Positions 25,757 to 35,357 of a DNA stretch of 39,690 nucleotides are shown here, piece after piece. Below the pieces are notes generated by a model that saw nothing but the letters and a program-made list of their open reading frames with translations, did no database searches and was not told the DNA's origin. Origin of the DNA: an uncultured Oscillospiraceae bacterium (GTDB taxonomy: Bacteria; Bacillota; Clostridia; Oscillospirales; Oscillospiraceae); NCBI GenBank assembly GCA_905236515.1, contig CAJOQP010000025.1:1-39690 (forward strand), given 5' to 3'. Each line of letters starts with the position of its first letter. The first letter of the stretch is position 1. The position numbers and the translations under genes are program-made.

Positions 25757-28365
25757 TGCTCTTTGACCTTTTTCTGCAGCTGATACAGAAGGTTCATTGC
25801 CTCCAGCGGAGTAATGGTGTTCAGGTCCAGCTGCCGAAGGGTCTCCCGGATCTCATCGGCACCCAGATCGTAGAAGCTGATCTGATCCGTTTCTTCTGCC
25901 GGCGCCGTTTCTGTCACCGCCGGTGCTTTTCCCTCTTCGCTCTCCAGCTCTTCCAGATAGGTCCTGGCCTGACTGATGACCGAGTCCGGGATCCCTGCCA
26001 GTTTAGCCACTTCGATTCCGTAGCTGTCATCGGCAGCGCCGCGGACGATCTTTCGCAGGAACACCAGCGTCCCCTTCTGTTTCTTTGCCGTAATATTATA
26101 GTTCTTCACCCCGGAGATCGTGCTCTCCAGAGCAGAAAGCTCATGGTAATGGGTGGCAAACATGGTTTTCGCACCCAGTCGTCTCTTGTCGGCGCAGTAC
26201 TCCAGCACCGCACGGGCGATGGCCATGCCGTCAAAGGTCGACGTGCCTCGTCCGATCTCATCGATGATGAGAAGCGATTCCGATGTGGCATGCTTCAGGA
26301 TATACGCCATTTCGTTCATCTCCACCATGAAGGTGGACTGTCCGCTGGCCAGATCATCGGATGCGCCGATCCGGGTAAAGATCCGGTCGACCACTCCGAT
26401 GGTTGCCGATTTTGCCGGCACGAAGGATCCGATCTGCGCCATCAGGACGATCAGTGCCGTCTGCCGCATGTAGGTGGACTTGCCGGCCATATTCGGGCCG
26501 GTAATGATCGCGACCCGGTCCTCCGAGAGATTCAGAACGGCATCGTTGGGAACAAACAGCGTGTCCTTCATCGTGCATTCCACGACCGGATGACGTCCCT
26601 CGGTGATGCGGATCTCTCTGGAATTATCGACTTCCGGCATGGTGTAGCCGTTACGGACGGCAACTTCTGCCAGGGAGCAGATCACATCCAGTGTCGCCAC
26701 CGAGGTGGCCGTCGCCTTGATGCGGTTGACCTCCGCCGCAATCTGGAGACGGATCTGATCAAAATACTGATACTCCAGATCCGCGATCCGGTCTCTCGCC
26801 GTGAGCAGAGAGTTTTCCAGATCCTTCAGTTCCTGTGTAAAGTAGCGTTCATTGGAGACCAGTGTCTGTTTCCGGATATAGCCTTCCGGCGGCTCGGTGA
26901 GATTGGCGGAGTTCGGAACATCGATATAATAACCGAACACCTTGTTGTATCCCACTTTCAGTTTCTTGCATCCGGTTTTCTCCCGCTCACGTTCCTCCAG
27001 TTCCGCCACCATTCGGGCGCCGTTGTCCCGGATCTCGCGCAGCCGGTCGATCTCCTCGGAATATCCCTTCCGCAGGATCCCTCCTTCCCGGACGGAGAAG
27101 GGCGGATTTTCATCGATCGCTTCTTCAATAATCTGCCGGACATCGTCCAGAAGATCCATTTCTCCGATCTCCTGCAGAAGCGGGGACCGGGTATCCTTCA
27201 GCTGATGGGTCAGCGCCGGGATCTGGGCGGCACAGTTTGCCAGTGCCACCAGGTCTTTTCCGTTGGCCGTACCGTAAACGATCCGTCCGATGAGCCGCTC
27301 CATGTCGGTGATCTCATGCAGGACTGCCGTCAGTTCACCGCGCTTGACCATGGCCTTGGAAAGCTCTTCCACCGCGGACAGCCGTCGTTTGATGGGAACC
27401 GGTGACAGAAGCGGCCGCTCCAGCCAGGACCGCAGCATTCTCCCGCCCATGGGAGTCTGTGTCCGGTCCAGTACCCAGAGCAGGCTGCCCTTTTTCTCTC
27501 CGGTGCGGAGAGACTCCGTCAGTTCCAGATTTCTCCGGGTCGTCCAGTCCATCTCCATATACAGCTTTTCGCTGTATACATTCAGCTGATCGATATGGCT
27601 CAGATCGAATTTCTGAGTCTGTTTCAGATAATAAAGCAGTGCCCCGCTGGCACAGACCGCCGCAGGATTTCCGCTGAGGGCGGCTCCGTCTTTGGGAAAC
27701 TGTGTTTCCACCGATTCCTGTGATTTCTCCGGTACAAACCAGGTCTCATCCTCTTCCGTCATAGCCCCCAGCTTGTCACGTATGAAATCCATGATGGCCG
27801 TGCTCTGTCCGGCCTCCGGTGAGACCAGCACTTCGGACGGAGAAAAACGTGTCAGTTCATTGATGAGATGCCCTTCCACCGCGTCGCGCTTTCCGGAGAA
27901 GGACGTCGTGCAGAATTCGCCGGTGGAAATATCGCAGAAAGCGATCCCGCCGCCGGATACATCCAAATAAACGGAAGCGATGTAATTGGAGCAGGAGTCC
28001 TCCAGCATGGAGCTTTCCGTCACTGTGCCCGGTGTGATGATCCGGATCACGCCCCGTTCCACCAGGCCCTTCACCAGGTTCGGGTCTTCCAGCTGCTCGC
28101 AGATGGCGACCTTATATCCTTTGGAAATGAGTTTGGCAATATACGTCTCGGCGGAATGGAACGGAACTCCGCACATGGGAGTCTGTTCTTCCTTGGGCTT
28201 TCCGCGATCGCGGGTCGTCAGGGCAAGATCCAGTTCCTTGGATGCAATTTTCGCATCGTCATCGAACAGTTCGTAAAAATCGCCCAGCCGGAAAAACAGC
28301 AGACAGTCCTGATGTTCCTGCTTGATCTTATTGTATTGTTTTTTCATGGGAGTTAATTCTGCCAT
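25753..28365 (-). CDS. mutS: DNA mismatch repair protein MutS
   Basis: 870 aa; MKKQYNKIKQEHQDCLLFFRLGDFYELF, ITGPNMAGKSTYMRQTALIVLMAQIGSFVPA, DEIGRGTSTFDGMAIARAVLEY, ATHYHEL. Confidence 0.98.
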   Translation of the reverse strand: MAELTPMKKQYNKIKQEHQDCLLFFRLGDFYELFDDDAKIASKELDLALTTRDRGKPKEEQTPMCGVPFHSAETYIAKLISKGYKVAICEQLEDPNLVKGLVERGVIRIITPGTVTESSMLEDSCSNYIASVYLDVSGGGIAFCDISTGEFCTTSFSGKRDAVEGHLINELTRFSPSEVLVSPEAGQSTAIMDFIRDKLGAMTEEDETWFVPEKSQESVETQFPKDGAALSGNPAAVCASGALLYYLKQTQKFDLSHIDQLNVYSEKLYMEMDWTTRRNLELTESLRTGEKKGSLLWVLDRTQTPMGGRMLRSWLERPLLSPVPIKRRLSAVEELSKAMVKRGELTAVLHEITDMERLIGRIVYGTANGKDLVALANCAAQIPALTHQLKDTRSPLLQEIGEMDLLDDVRQIIEEAIDENPPFSVREGGILRKGYSEEIDRLREIRDNGARMVAELEEREREKTGCKKLKVGYNKVFGYYIDVPNSANLTEPPEGYIRKQTLVSNERYFTQELKDLENSLLTARDRIADLEYQYFDQIRLQIAAEVNRIKATATSVATLDVICSLAEVAVRNGYTMPEVDNSREIRITEGRHPVVECTMKDTLFVPNDAVLNLSEDRVAIITGPNMAGKSTYMRQTALIVLMAQIGSFVPAKSATIGVVDRIFTRIGASDDLASGQSTFMVEMNEMAYILKHATSESLLIIDEIGRGTSTFDGMAIARAVLEYCADKRRLGAKTMFATHYHELSALESTISGVKNYNITAKKQKGTLVFLRKIVRGAADDSYGIEVAKLAGIPDSVISQARTYLEELESEEGKAPAVTETAPAEETDQISFYDLGADEIRETLRQLDLNTITPLEAMNLLYQLQKKVKEQ

Positions 28366-28383
28366 GATGTTCCTCGTTTTCTG

Positions 28384-29808
28384 TCAGTTTGTTTCGTTGC
28401 GGATCTCTCCGAACAGCGCCCATGTGTTGGAGCTTGTGATATGCACATTCACAAAGCTTCCGATCAGCGATGGATCTCCCTGAAGGTGGACCAGTCTTCC
28501 TCCTTCGGTGCGGGAAGTCAGGTTGTAAGGTGCCCGGCCGGACTGCCCGTCCACCAGGACCCGAAGATCTTTTCCCTCATATCCGTGATGGATCTCCGCA
28601 GAGATCTCATTCGCGGTTTCCACGAGCCGGTCAAAGTGGACCTGTTTTTCCTCGCGGGTGTACGGATCCGGCATCTTTGCCGCCGGCGTCCCTTCCCGCG
28701 GAGAGTATATGAAGGTGAACATGGCATCGTACCGCACCTGCCGTACCAGCTCCAGTGTCTCCTCGAATTCTTCTTCCGTCTCTCCCGGGAATCCGACGAT
28801 GATGTCTGTGGTGATCACAAGATCCGGCATATAGCGCCGCGCGGATTCCACCTGGCCAAGATATTTCTCCCGTGTGTAGTTGCGATTCATGGCTTTCAGT
28901 ACGCGGTTGGACCCGGACTGAACGGGAAGATGGATATGATGCGCGCATTTCTCGCATTCCGCCATCGTTTGAAACAGTTTGTCCGTTGCATCCTTCGGAT
29001 GACTCGTCATAAAGCGGATCAGAAAGTCTCCCGGAATGTCGTTGATCCGCCGGATCAGGTCGGAAAAATCTACGTCTTCCGCCAGATCTTTTCCGTAGGA
29101 ATTGACGTTCTGCCCCAGCAGGGTGATGTCCTTATATCCTTCCTCCACCAGGCGCCGGGCTTCTGCTACGATATCGTCCGGTTTCCGGGACCGTTCCCGT
29201 CCCCTCACATAGGGGACGATACAGTAAGTACAGAAATTGTTGCACCCGTACATGATGCTCAGCCAAGCTTTGGTTCGGCTGTCTCTCTGCTGCGGAATAC
29301 CTTCCGCAATTGCGCCCTGCGACGGATCCGTTGCAAAGATGCGTTTTTTTGTCTGCATGACGGTCTGCAGCAGTTCCGGAAACCGCCACAACTCGTGAGG
29401 ACCAAATACCATGTCCACGACAGGATAGGACTTTTTCAGTTTTGCCGACACATGTTCCTGCTGTACCATACAGCCGCAGACGGCCACGATCTGATCCGGT
29501 TTTTTCTTTTTTGTATGGACCAGCGCTCCCACGTTTCCGTAAACGCGCTGCTCTGCGTGCTCCCGGACCGCACAGGTGTTGATCACGATCACGTCGGCCT
29601 GAAATTCATCCTCCGTGAACTGATATCCCATCTCTTCCAGATACCCTCGGATCTTCTCGCTGTCCGCCTCGTTCTGCTGACATCCGTAGGTGTCCACCAT
29701 CGCCAGGGGCGTCCGGTGGGATGCGCTTATCGTCTGATGTATCTCCCGACAGATCCCTTCCTGTTTCTGGATCTGCTCCTCCGGGATTTCTCTTCGCTCT
29801 GTTGCCAT
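28384..29808 (-). CDS. miaB: tRNA-2-methylthio-N6-dimethylallyladenosine synthase MiaB
   Basis: Radical SAM CNNFCTYCIVP, MTTase N-domain VDTYGCQQNEADSEKIRG, C-terminal TRAM-like segment. Confidence 0.96.
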   Translation of the reverse strand: MATERREIPEEQIQKQEGICREIHQTISASHRTPLAMVDTYGCQQNEADSEKIRGYLEEMGYQFTEDEFQADVIVINTCAVREHAEQRVYGNVGALVHTKKKKPDQIVAVCGCMVQQEHVSAKLKKSYPVVDMVFGPHELWRFPELLQTVMQTKKRIFATDPSQGAIAEGIPQQRDSRTKAWLSIMYGCNNFCTYCIVPYVRGRERSRKPDDIVAEARRLVEEGYKDITLLGQNVNSYGKDLAEDVDFSDLIRRINDIPGDFLIRFMTSHPKDATDKLFQTMAECEKCAHHIHLPVQSGSNRVLKAMNRNYTREKYLGQVESARRYMPDLVITTDIIVGFPGETEEEFEETLELVRQVRYDAMFTFIYSPREGTPAAKMPDPYTREEKQVHFDRLVETANEISAEIHHGYEGKDLRVLVDGQSGRAPYNLTSRTEGGRLVHLQGDPSLIGSFVNVHITSSNTWALFGEIRNETN

Positions 29809-29846
29809 GTACTGATTCGTTTCCTTTATTAGTTAGTCATTCTAAA

Positions 29847-29875
29847 ATCTTAACATTTTTATATAGAACTTTCAA
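29847..29875 (-). promoter_or_regulatory. Candidate promoter for miaB-mutS-CPBP
   Basis: Reverse strand TTGAAA (29875-29870), 17-nt spacer, TAAGAT (29852-29847). Confidence 0.4.
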
Positions 29876-29929
29876 TGAAAATCCATTATACTAAACTATC
29901 AACGCAATACGATTTTAGGAGCCTTTTTT

Positions 29930-31789
29930 ATGACAAATATCAACATCTTATCTCCTCATGTTGCGGATATGATCGCCGCCGGTGAGGTGGTGGAGCGGCC
30001 GGCATCCGTCATCAAAGAGCTGGTGGAAAACTCCATCGACGCCGGCGCGGACAGCATTACCATTGAGATCAAAAACGGCGGATCCTCCATGATCCGCATT
30101 ACCGATAACGGAAGCGGAATGTCTCCGGAAGACGCCGGCATTGCCTTTATGCGTCATGCCACCAGCAAACTCCATGATGAGTATGGTCTCGATTCCATCA
30201 GCACCATGGGCTTCCGCGGAGAGGCCCTTGCCGCCATCAGCGCCGTTTCCCGCATCGACATGGTCACAAGAGAACAGGGTGCGGAACAGGGAACCCGTGT
30301 GATCCTGGAAGCCGGCGATATTCAGAACATGGAAGAATGCGGCTGCCCTTACGGTACCACGATCACCGTGCGGGATCTGTTCTACAACACTCCTGCCCGA
30401 CGGAAGTTTTTGAAAACCGAGCGCAGTGAGACCACCGCATGCACGCAGACCGCCGTCCGCTGTGCCCTCTCCCGCCCCGACATTTCCATCCATTACATCA
30501 AAGACGGCTCCGAGGAGTTCTTTACCCCCGGAGACGGGGACAGCCTGTCCGGAATGTATGCCATTTTCGGCCGGGATTTTGCCAACAAGATGCTCTCTTG
30601 CAACGGCAGCAACGACAAGGTCTCCGTCAAGGGATACGTTTCTTCCCCGGCCGCCTGCCGCGGGAACCGCGCATATCAGTATTTCTTCTGCAATAACCGT
30701 TACATCCGGTCCCCTCTGCTGCAGGCCGCAGTGGAACAGGCTTATGAAAACTCCATGCTGGTGGGCCATTATCCCGCCTGCTGTCTCTATATCGACATCG
30801 GCTACGGCGCCGTGGATGTCAATGTGCATCCTACAAAAACCGAAGTGAAATTCATGGAAGAAAAGAAGGTCTTCGACGCGGTCTATCATGCTGCGCTGGC
30901 GGCGATCCAGAAAGAGAATCTTCTTTCGACTCCTGCCGCTCCGACCGATGCCGCAAAGATATCGGAATCTGATTCCGTTCCTGCCTTCCGTCCTTCCGGA
31001 ACCCCGGCCCGGCCGGAGACCTTCCGTCCGCGTTACGAGGATTCTCCTGCACGGTCTTACCGCAGCAACACGGCGCCTCGTGATGAAGCTCCGGTTCCCT
31101 TCGCTTTTTCCGGCGGATCGGCGGCGGAACAGACCTCTCTGGACGGATTTGGAGCTACTCGTCCGCAGCCGTCTGGGGCTTCCGATCCGGAACCGCAGAC
31201 GAAAAAGTCTTCTTCGGAAGTGCCTCCTTTCCGCATGATCGGAGAAGTCATGAACACCTACATTCTGGTGCAGCAGGACGAGAAGCTGATCATCATTGAC
31301 AAACATGCCTGCCATGAGCGTATCATTTTCGACCGGCTTCTGACGGAAGACCGTTCCGTTATGTCTCAGATCCTCATGGTTCCCGTAACCGTGAAGACCG
31401 ATGAGGAGACTGCAACGCTTCTGGAGGAAAACGGAGAGCTTCTGACCGATCTCGGATTTGAACTGGAGCCTTATGGCGACAATTCCCATATCATCCGCGC
31501 CGTTCCGGCAGACATGTATGAAAGCGACGTCACCGCCGCCTTTGAAGAGATCTGCCAGCAGCTGAAGGATCACCGCACCGTGGATCTGGAAGCCAGAAAG
31601 ACCAACATTCTGAAGACAGTGGCCTGTAAGGCCGCTATCAAGGCCGGCTGGAAGACCGATGTTCGTGAACTGTTCGTTCTGGCTGAGGCCGTAGTGTCCC
31701 AGCAGATCAAATACTGTCCTCATGGCCGTCCGGTGGCCGTCGTTTACACCAGAGAAGACCTGGACAAAGAATTTAAAAGAATCGTGTAA
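29930..31789 (+). CDS. mutL: DNA mismatch repair protein MutL
   Basis: IAAGEVVERPASVIKELVENSIDAGA, GFRGEALAAISAVS, endonuclease-type IIDKHACHERIIFD and CPHGRP. Confidence 0.97.
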   Translation: MTNINILSPHVADMIAAGEVVERPASVIKELVENSIDAGADSITIEIKNGGSSMIRITDNGSGMSPEDAGIAFMRHATSKLHDEYGLDSISTMGFRGEALAAISAVSRIDMVTREQGAEQGTRVILEAGDIQNMEECGCPYGTTITVRDLFYNTPARRKFLKTERSETTACTQTAVRCALSRPDISIHYIKDGSEEFFTPGDGDSLSGMYAIFGRDFANKMLSCNGSNDKVSVKGYVSSPAACRGNRAYQYFFCNNRYIRSPLLQAAVEQAYENSMLVGHYPACCLYIDIGYGAVDVNVHPTKTEVKFMEEKKVFDAVYHAALAAIQKENLLSTPAAPTDAAKISESDSVPAFRPSGTPARPETFRPRYEDSPARSYRSNTAPRDEAPVPFAFSGGSAAEQTSLDGFGATRPQPSGASDPEPQTKKSSSEVPPFRMIGEVMNTYILVQQDEKLIIIDKHACHERIIFDRLLTEDRSVMSQILMVPVTVKTDEETATLLEENGELLTDLGFELEPYGDNSHIIRAVPADMYESDVTAAFEEICQQLKDHRTVDLEARKTNILKTVACKAAIKAGWKTDVRELFVLAEAVVSQQIKYCPHGRPVAVVYTREDLDKEFKRIV

Positions 31790-31802
31790 AGAGGAATGAC
31801 CA

Positions 31803-32774
31803 TTGTCGAAGAAAGTACTGGTGATCACTGGCCCCACCGCAACGGGGAAGACCGCCCTTGGTGTGGCGCTTGCTAAAAAGCTCGGCGGTGAGATCGTTTC
31901 TGCAGATTCCATGCAGGTGTACCGCCGTATGGATATCGGGACCGCCAAGGTCACTGCAGAGGAAACGCAGGGCGTGCCCCATCACATGGTGGATGTCGCG
32001 GAACCCTCTGAAAATTTTTCCGTTGCCCGGTACGTGGAGATGGCTTCCGCCTGCTGCGAGGACATTTTCGCGCGGGATCATCTTCCCATTCTGGTGGGCG
32101 GAACCGGTCTGTATATCGACTCCCTTCTTTCCGGACGGTCCTTTGCCGAACGGTCCGACCGGGAAAAAGACATTCGCAACGAGCTGAACCGTGAATATGC
32201 CGAGCGGGGCGGCGAAGCTATGTGGTCGGAGCTGAATGCGGTGGATCCTGAACGGGCATCCCGGCTTTCCCCCAACGACCAGAAACGGATCGTCCGGGCG
32301 CTGGAGATCTTCCGGCTCACCGGCAAGACCATCACTCAGCATGATGCTGAGACACAGGCGATCCCCCCTCGGTATAACGCTCTCACGATTGCCCTGGACT
32401 ATGTTCACCGCGAGGATCTCTATGACCGGATCAACCGCCGTGTGGATCAGATGGTGGAGAACGGGCTGATCCCGGAGGTTCAGGCACTTCTGGACCTTGG
32501 ACTGAATGACGACTGCACGGCGATGCAGGCAATCGGATACAAAGAAATCGTTCGGGCGATCCGCGGGACGGTCACCAGGAACGACGCCATAGAACAGATA
32601 AAACAGGAAAGCCGCCGATATGCAAAGCGGCAGCTTACCTGGCTCAGAAGAAATCCCGACGTCTGCTGGCTGCGCTGGCAGAGCACACCGGATCTGACGC
32701 GTGCCGTTAAACATTGCCTCTCTTTGTGGCAGGCTCCGGATGCCGCCGGGATCCCAAAGGAAGTGGAGATTTGA
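31803..32774 (+). CDS. miaA: tRNA dimethylallyltransferase MiaA (TTG start)
   Basis: VLVITGPTATGKTALGVALAKKLGGEIVSADSMQVYRRMDIGTAKVT, VGGTGLYIDSLL, QAIGYKEIV; SD-like AAAGAGGAATGACC before TTG. Confidence 0.96.
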   Translation: MSKKVLVITGPTATGKTALGVALAKKLGGEIVSADSMQVYRRMDIGTAKVTAEETQGVPHHMVDVAEPSENFSVARYVEMASACCEDIFARDHLPILVGGTGLYIDSLLSGRSFAERSDREKDIRNELNREYAERGGEAMWSELNAVDPERASRLSPNDQKRIVRALEIFRLTGKTITQHDAETQAIPPRYNALTIALDYVHREDLYDRINRRVDQMVENGLIPEVQALLDLGLNDDCTAMQAIGYKEIVRAIRGTVTRNDAIEQIKQESRRYAKRQLTWLRRNPDVCWLRWQSTPDLTRAVKHCLSLWQAPDAAGIPKEVEI

Positions 32775-33979
32775 ATCGAACCGACATCTACACAAAAATA
32801 ATCGCAGCCGTACTGTTTTTGGCCTTTGCGTTTTATATTGTCAGCTGGCTCTGGAATTCCACCAATGAGAATATCAAGACCGAGCCGGTTCAGACCTATG
32901 CCATTTCCGACAGCGATGAAGCGGACGGCATCGTCATCCGGGACGAAGAAGTCCTCTACTCATCCAAACAGTTCCTGAGTATTCAGGCGGAGGACGGCAA
33001 AGAGATCTCCAAAGGAGCTTTGCTTGCGATCTCCACGGATTCGGAAGAGGATCTTCAAGAGACAAACCACCTGGCAGAGCTGCGCCGGGAAATCAGCCGG
33101 TTGGAGACATTCCTCTCTTCTTCGGCCTCGGTGGTGGATGCCAGCAGCCGGGAAGACAGCATTGCCTCCTCGGCGCGAAAGCTCTCTTCCTCCGTTGCAA
33201 CACAGGATTATGAGGCTACGGACACGGCCGCGCTGGATCTCAGTTCTCTGCTGTTCATGCAGGATGCATCCGACAAGGCGGAGGCAAAACTGAACAAACT
33301 CAAAGCGGAACAGGAAAGCTACAGTACCGCGTCACGAGATGATGACGCCATGATCGAGGCGCCCAGCGCCGGGATCTTCACCCGGACGACCGATGGTTTT
33401 GAATCCGCTTCCTCCGCGGAAGTGACATCCATCTCCGTTTCAGGACTGAAAGATCTGATGAATCAGCCCTCGGAACCGGAAGAAGGTGCCTACGGCAAGC
33501 TCATCCGATCCTTTACCTGGCATTTTCTTGCCCTTGTCAGCGACGAAACTGCGAAACGGCTCTCCGAAGGGGCCTCCGTCTCTCTGAGTTTCTCCCGCTA
33601 TTACAGCGGGCTGATCCCTGCAACGGTTCTGAGCATCTCCAAAGAAGACGGAGGAACATGTGCCGTGGTGTTCTCCACCAAATATGCACTGTCTGAGACG
33701 ATGGCCATGCGTCACGCCACTGCTGAGATCATTTTCTCTCAGTCCAACGGTCTGAAAGTGCCGGTCTCTGCAATGCATGTGGATGACGACGGGAACTCTT
33801 TCGTATATTGTCTCACCGCCAAGACCGTGGAGATGAAACACGTGGAGATCCTCACATCCAACGATGAATACTATCTGGTAAAGCAGGACACCTCCGCGTC
33901 AGCGCTGCACGAAGGCGACACGCTGATCACAGCAGGGAAAAACCTATTTGACGGAAAGGTCCTGGACGTACAAAACTGA
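32771..33979 (+). CDS. HlyD-like membrane protein (TTG start overlapping the miaA stop)
   Basis: Single N-terminal TM (IIAAVLFLAFAFYIVSWLW), biotinyl-lipoyl-like half (DGIVIRDEEVLYSSKQFLSIQAEDGKEISKGALLAIS), coiled coil, then barrel-like C-terminus; AAAGGAAGTGGAGAT before TTG 32771. Confidence 0.7.
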   Translation: MNRTDIYTKIIAAVLFLAFAFYIVSWLWNSTNENIKTEPVQTYAISDSDEADGIVIRDEEVLYSSKQFLSIQAEDGKEISKGALLAISTDSEEDLQETNHLAELRREISRLETFLSSSASVVDASSREDSIASSARKLSSSVATQDYEATDTAALDLSSLLFMQDASDKAEAKLNKLKAEQESYSTASRDDDAMIEAPSAGIFTRTTDGFESASSAEVTSISVSGLKDLMNQPSEPEEGAYGKLIRSFTWHFLALVSDETAKRLSEGASVSLSFSRYYSGLIPATVLSISKEDGGTCAVVFSTKYALSETMAMRHATAEIIFSQSNGLKVPVSAMHVDDDGNSFVYCLTAKTVEMKHVEILTSNDEYYLVKQDTSASALHEGDTLITAGKNLFDGKVLDVQN

Positions 33980-34054
33980 CAACAGAAACCCTTCGATGCT
34001 GCCCCTCGGCAGCATCGAATCGCAATATCTCAGACAAAAAGAAGGATTATCAAA

Positions 34055-34756
34055 ATGAGCATTTCAGGCAACATCGGGGAGATCCGCACCCGAATCGCCG
34101 CCGCTGCGGAAAAGGCCGGCCGAAACCCGGACGAGATCATGCTGGTGGCTGCAACAAAAATGAATGATTCCGCTGCCGTTCGCGAGGCGGTATCCGGCGG
34201 AGTGGACGCATGCGGAGAGAACCGTGTGCAGGAACTTCAGCAGAAAAACGCCGAAGGTGCATACGAGGGTGCTCCCCTGTATTTCATCGGACATCTTCAG
34301 AAAAACAAAGTAAAGTATCTGGTGGGTGTCGCAGATCTGATCCAGTCAGTGGATTCTCTGGACCTGATCCGGTTGATCGACCGCCGCGCGGAATCCGTGG
34401 GAACGGTTCAGGACATCCTTCTGGAAGTTAATATCGGACGAGAAGAAGCAAAGTCCGGGCTGATGAAGGAAGAGCTGGACGAAGTTTTGTCTGCGGCAGA
34501 TCAGTTTCCGCATGTCCATATCCGCGGCCTGATGGCGATCCCGCCTGCGGATTCTGACCCGGAACAGACCCGTCCCTATTTTAAGGAGATGAAACAGCTT
34601 TTTATTGACATTGACCACAAAAAATACGATAATGTTTCCATGGATTTTCTGTCCATGGGCATGACTCATGATTACGAAACGGCGATCGAAGAAGGTTCCA
34701 ACATGGTCCGGATCGGGACCGGGATCTTCGGTGCTCGCGATTATGGGACAACCTGA
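34055..34756 (+). CDS. YggS family pyridoxal phosphate-binding protein
   Basis: IMLVAATKMNDSAAVREAVSGGVDACGENRVQELQQK, YFIGHLQKNKVKYLV, SVDSLDLI, LLEVNIGREEAKSGL, FLSMGMTHDYETAIEEGSNMVRIGTGIFG. Confidence 0.95.
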   Translation: MSISGNIGEIRTRIAAAAEKAGRNPDEIMLVAATKMNDSAAVREAVSGGVDACGENRVQELQQKNAEGAYEGAPLYFIGHLQKNKVKYLVGVADLIQSVDSLDLIRLIDRRAESVGTVQDILLEVNIGREEAKSGLMKEELDEVLSAADQFPHVHIRGLMAIPPADSDPEQTRPYFKEMKQLFIDIDHKKYDNVSMDFLSMGMTHDYETAIEEGSNMVRIGTGIFGARDYGTT

Positions 34757-34779
34757 AGTAAGAAGGAGGCTACAAATCA

Positions 34780-35319
34780 ATGGGTTTCTTAGATGGCATC
34801 AAAAAGCTTACTCAGCCCTTTGACGACGAAGACGATTTTTACGATGATGACGAGATGGAGACTCCGATTCCGGTAGAGACCCCCAGCGGCAACTACGAAC
34901 AGCCGGAACGCAAGAGTTCATTCTTCTCCGGAAGCAATGAGAATATACAGCAGCAGGCGGAGCGCCCTTACGCTTCGAATCCTTCTCCCCGTCCCCGCAG
35001 AGAATCACGCAACAACAAGGTTGTGGATCTCGGAACCGGCGGCCAGCACATGAAAGTAGTACTGATCAATCCGGAGAACTTCGAGGCCGCTGCAGAGATC
35101 GCAGATCAGCTCAGAGACCGCAGGCCGGTGCTGATGAATCTGGAAAACACCCCCAAAGATGTCTCCCGCAGACTGATCGACTTCCTCTCCGGAGTCGCAT
35201 ATGCTTTGGAAGGAAAGATCAAACGCGTTGCGACAAACGCATATATCATTACTCCGTATAATGTGGATCTTATGGGAGAGAATGCCGGAGAAATCGATGG
35301 CAATTCTCTTCGATTCTAA
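34780..35319 (+). CDS. sepF: Cell division protein SepF
   Basis: MGFLDGIKKL N-terminus; C-terminal MKVVLINPENFEAAAEIADQLRDRRPVLMNLENTPKDVSRRLIDFLSGVAYALEGKIKRVATNAYIITPYNVDL. Confidence 0.95.
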   Translation: MGFLDGIKKLTQPFDDEDDFYDDDEMETPIPVETPSGNYEQPERKSSFFSGSNENIQQQAERPYASNPSPRPRRESRNNKVVDLGTGGQHMKVVLINPENFEAAAEIADQLRDRRPVLMNLENTPKDVSRRLIDFLSGVAYALEGKIKRVATNAYIITPYNVDLMGENAGEIDGNSLRF

Positions 35320-35357
35320 TAAAATAGGAAACTTCAAACAGGAAGGTGGGCCAAATT

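Noticed and set aside
25756-27405. 549-aa plus-strand ORF opposite mutS
   Set aside because: Shadow ORF of mutS; no domain signature
29948-31954. 668-aa ORF antisense to mutL
   Set aside because: Shadow ORF opposite a clear MutL; no family resemblance
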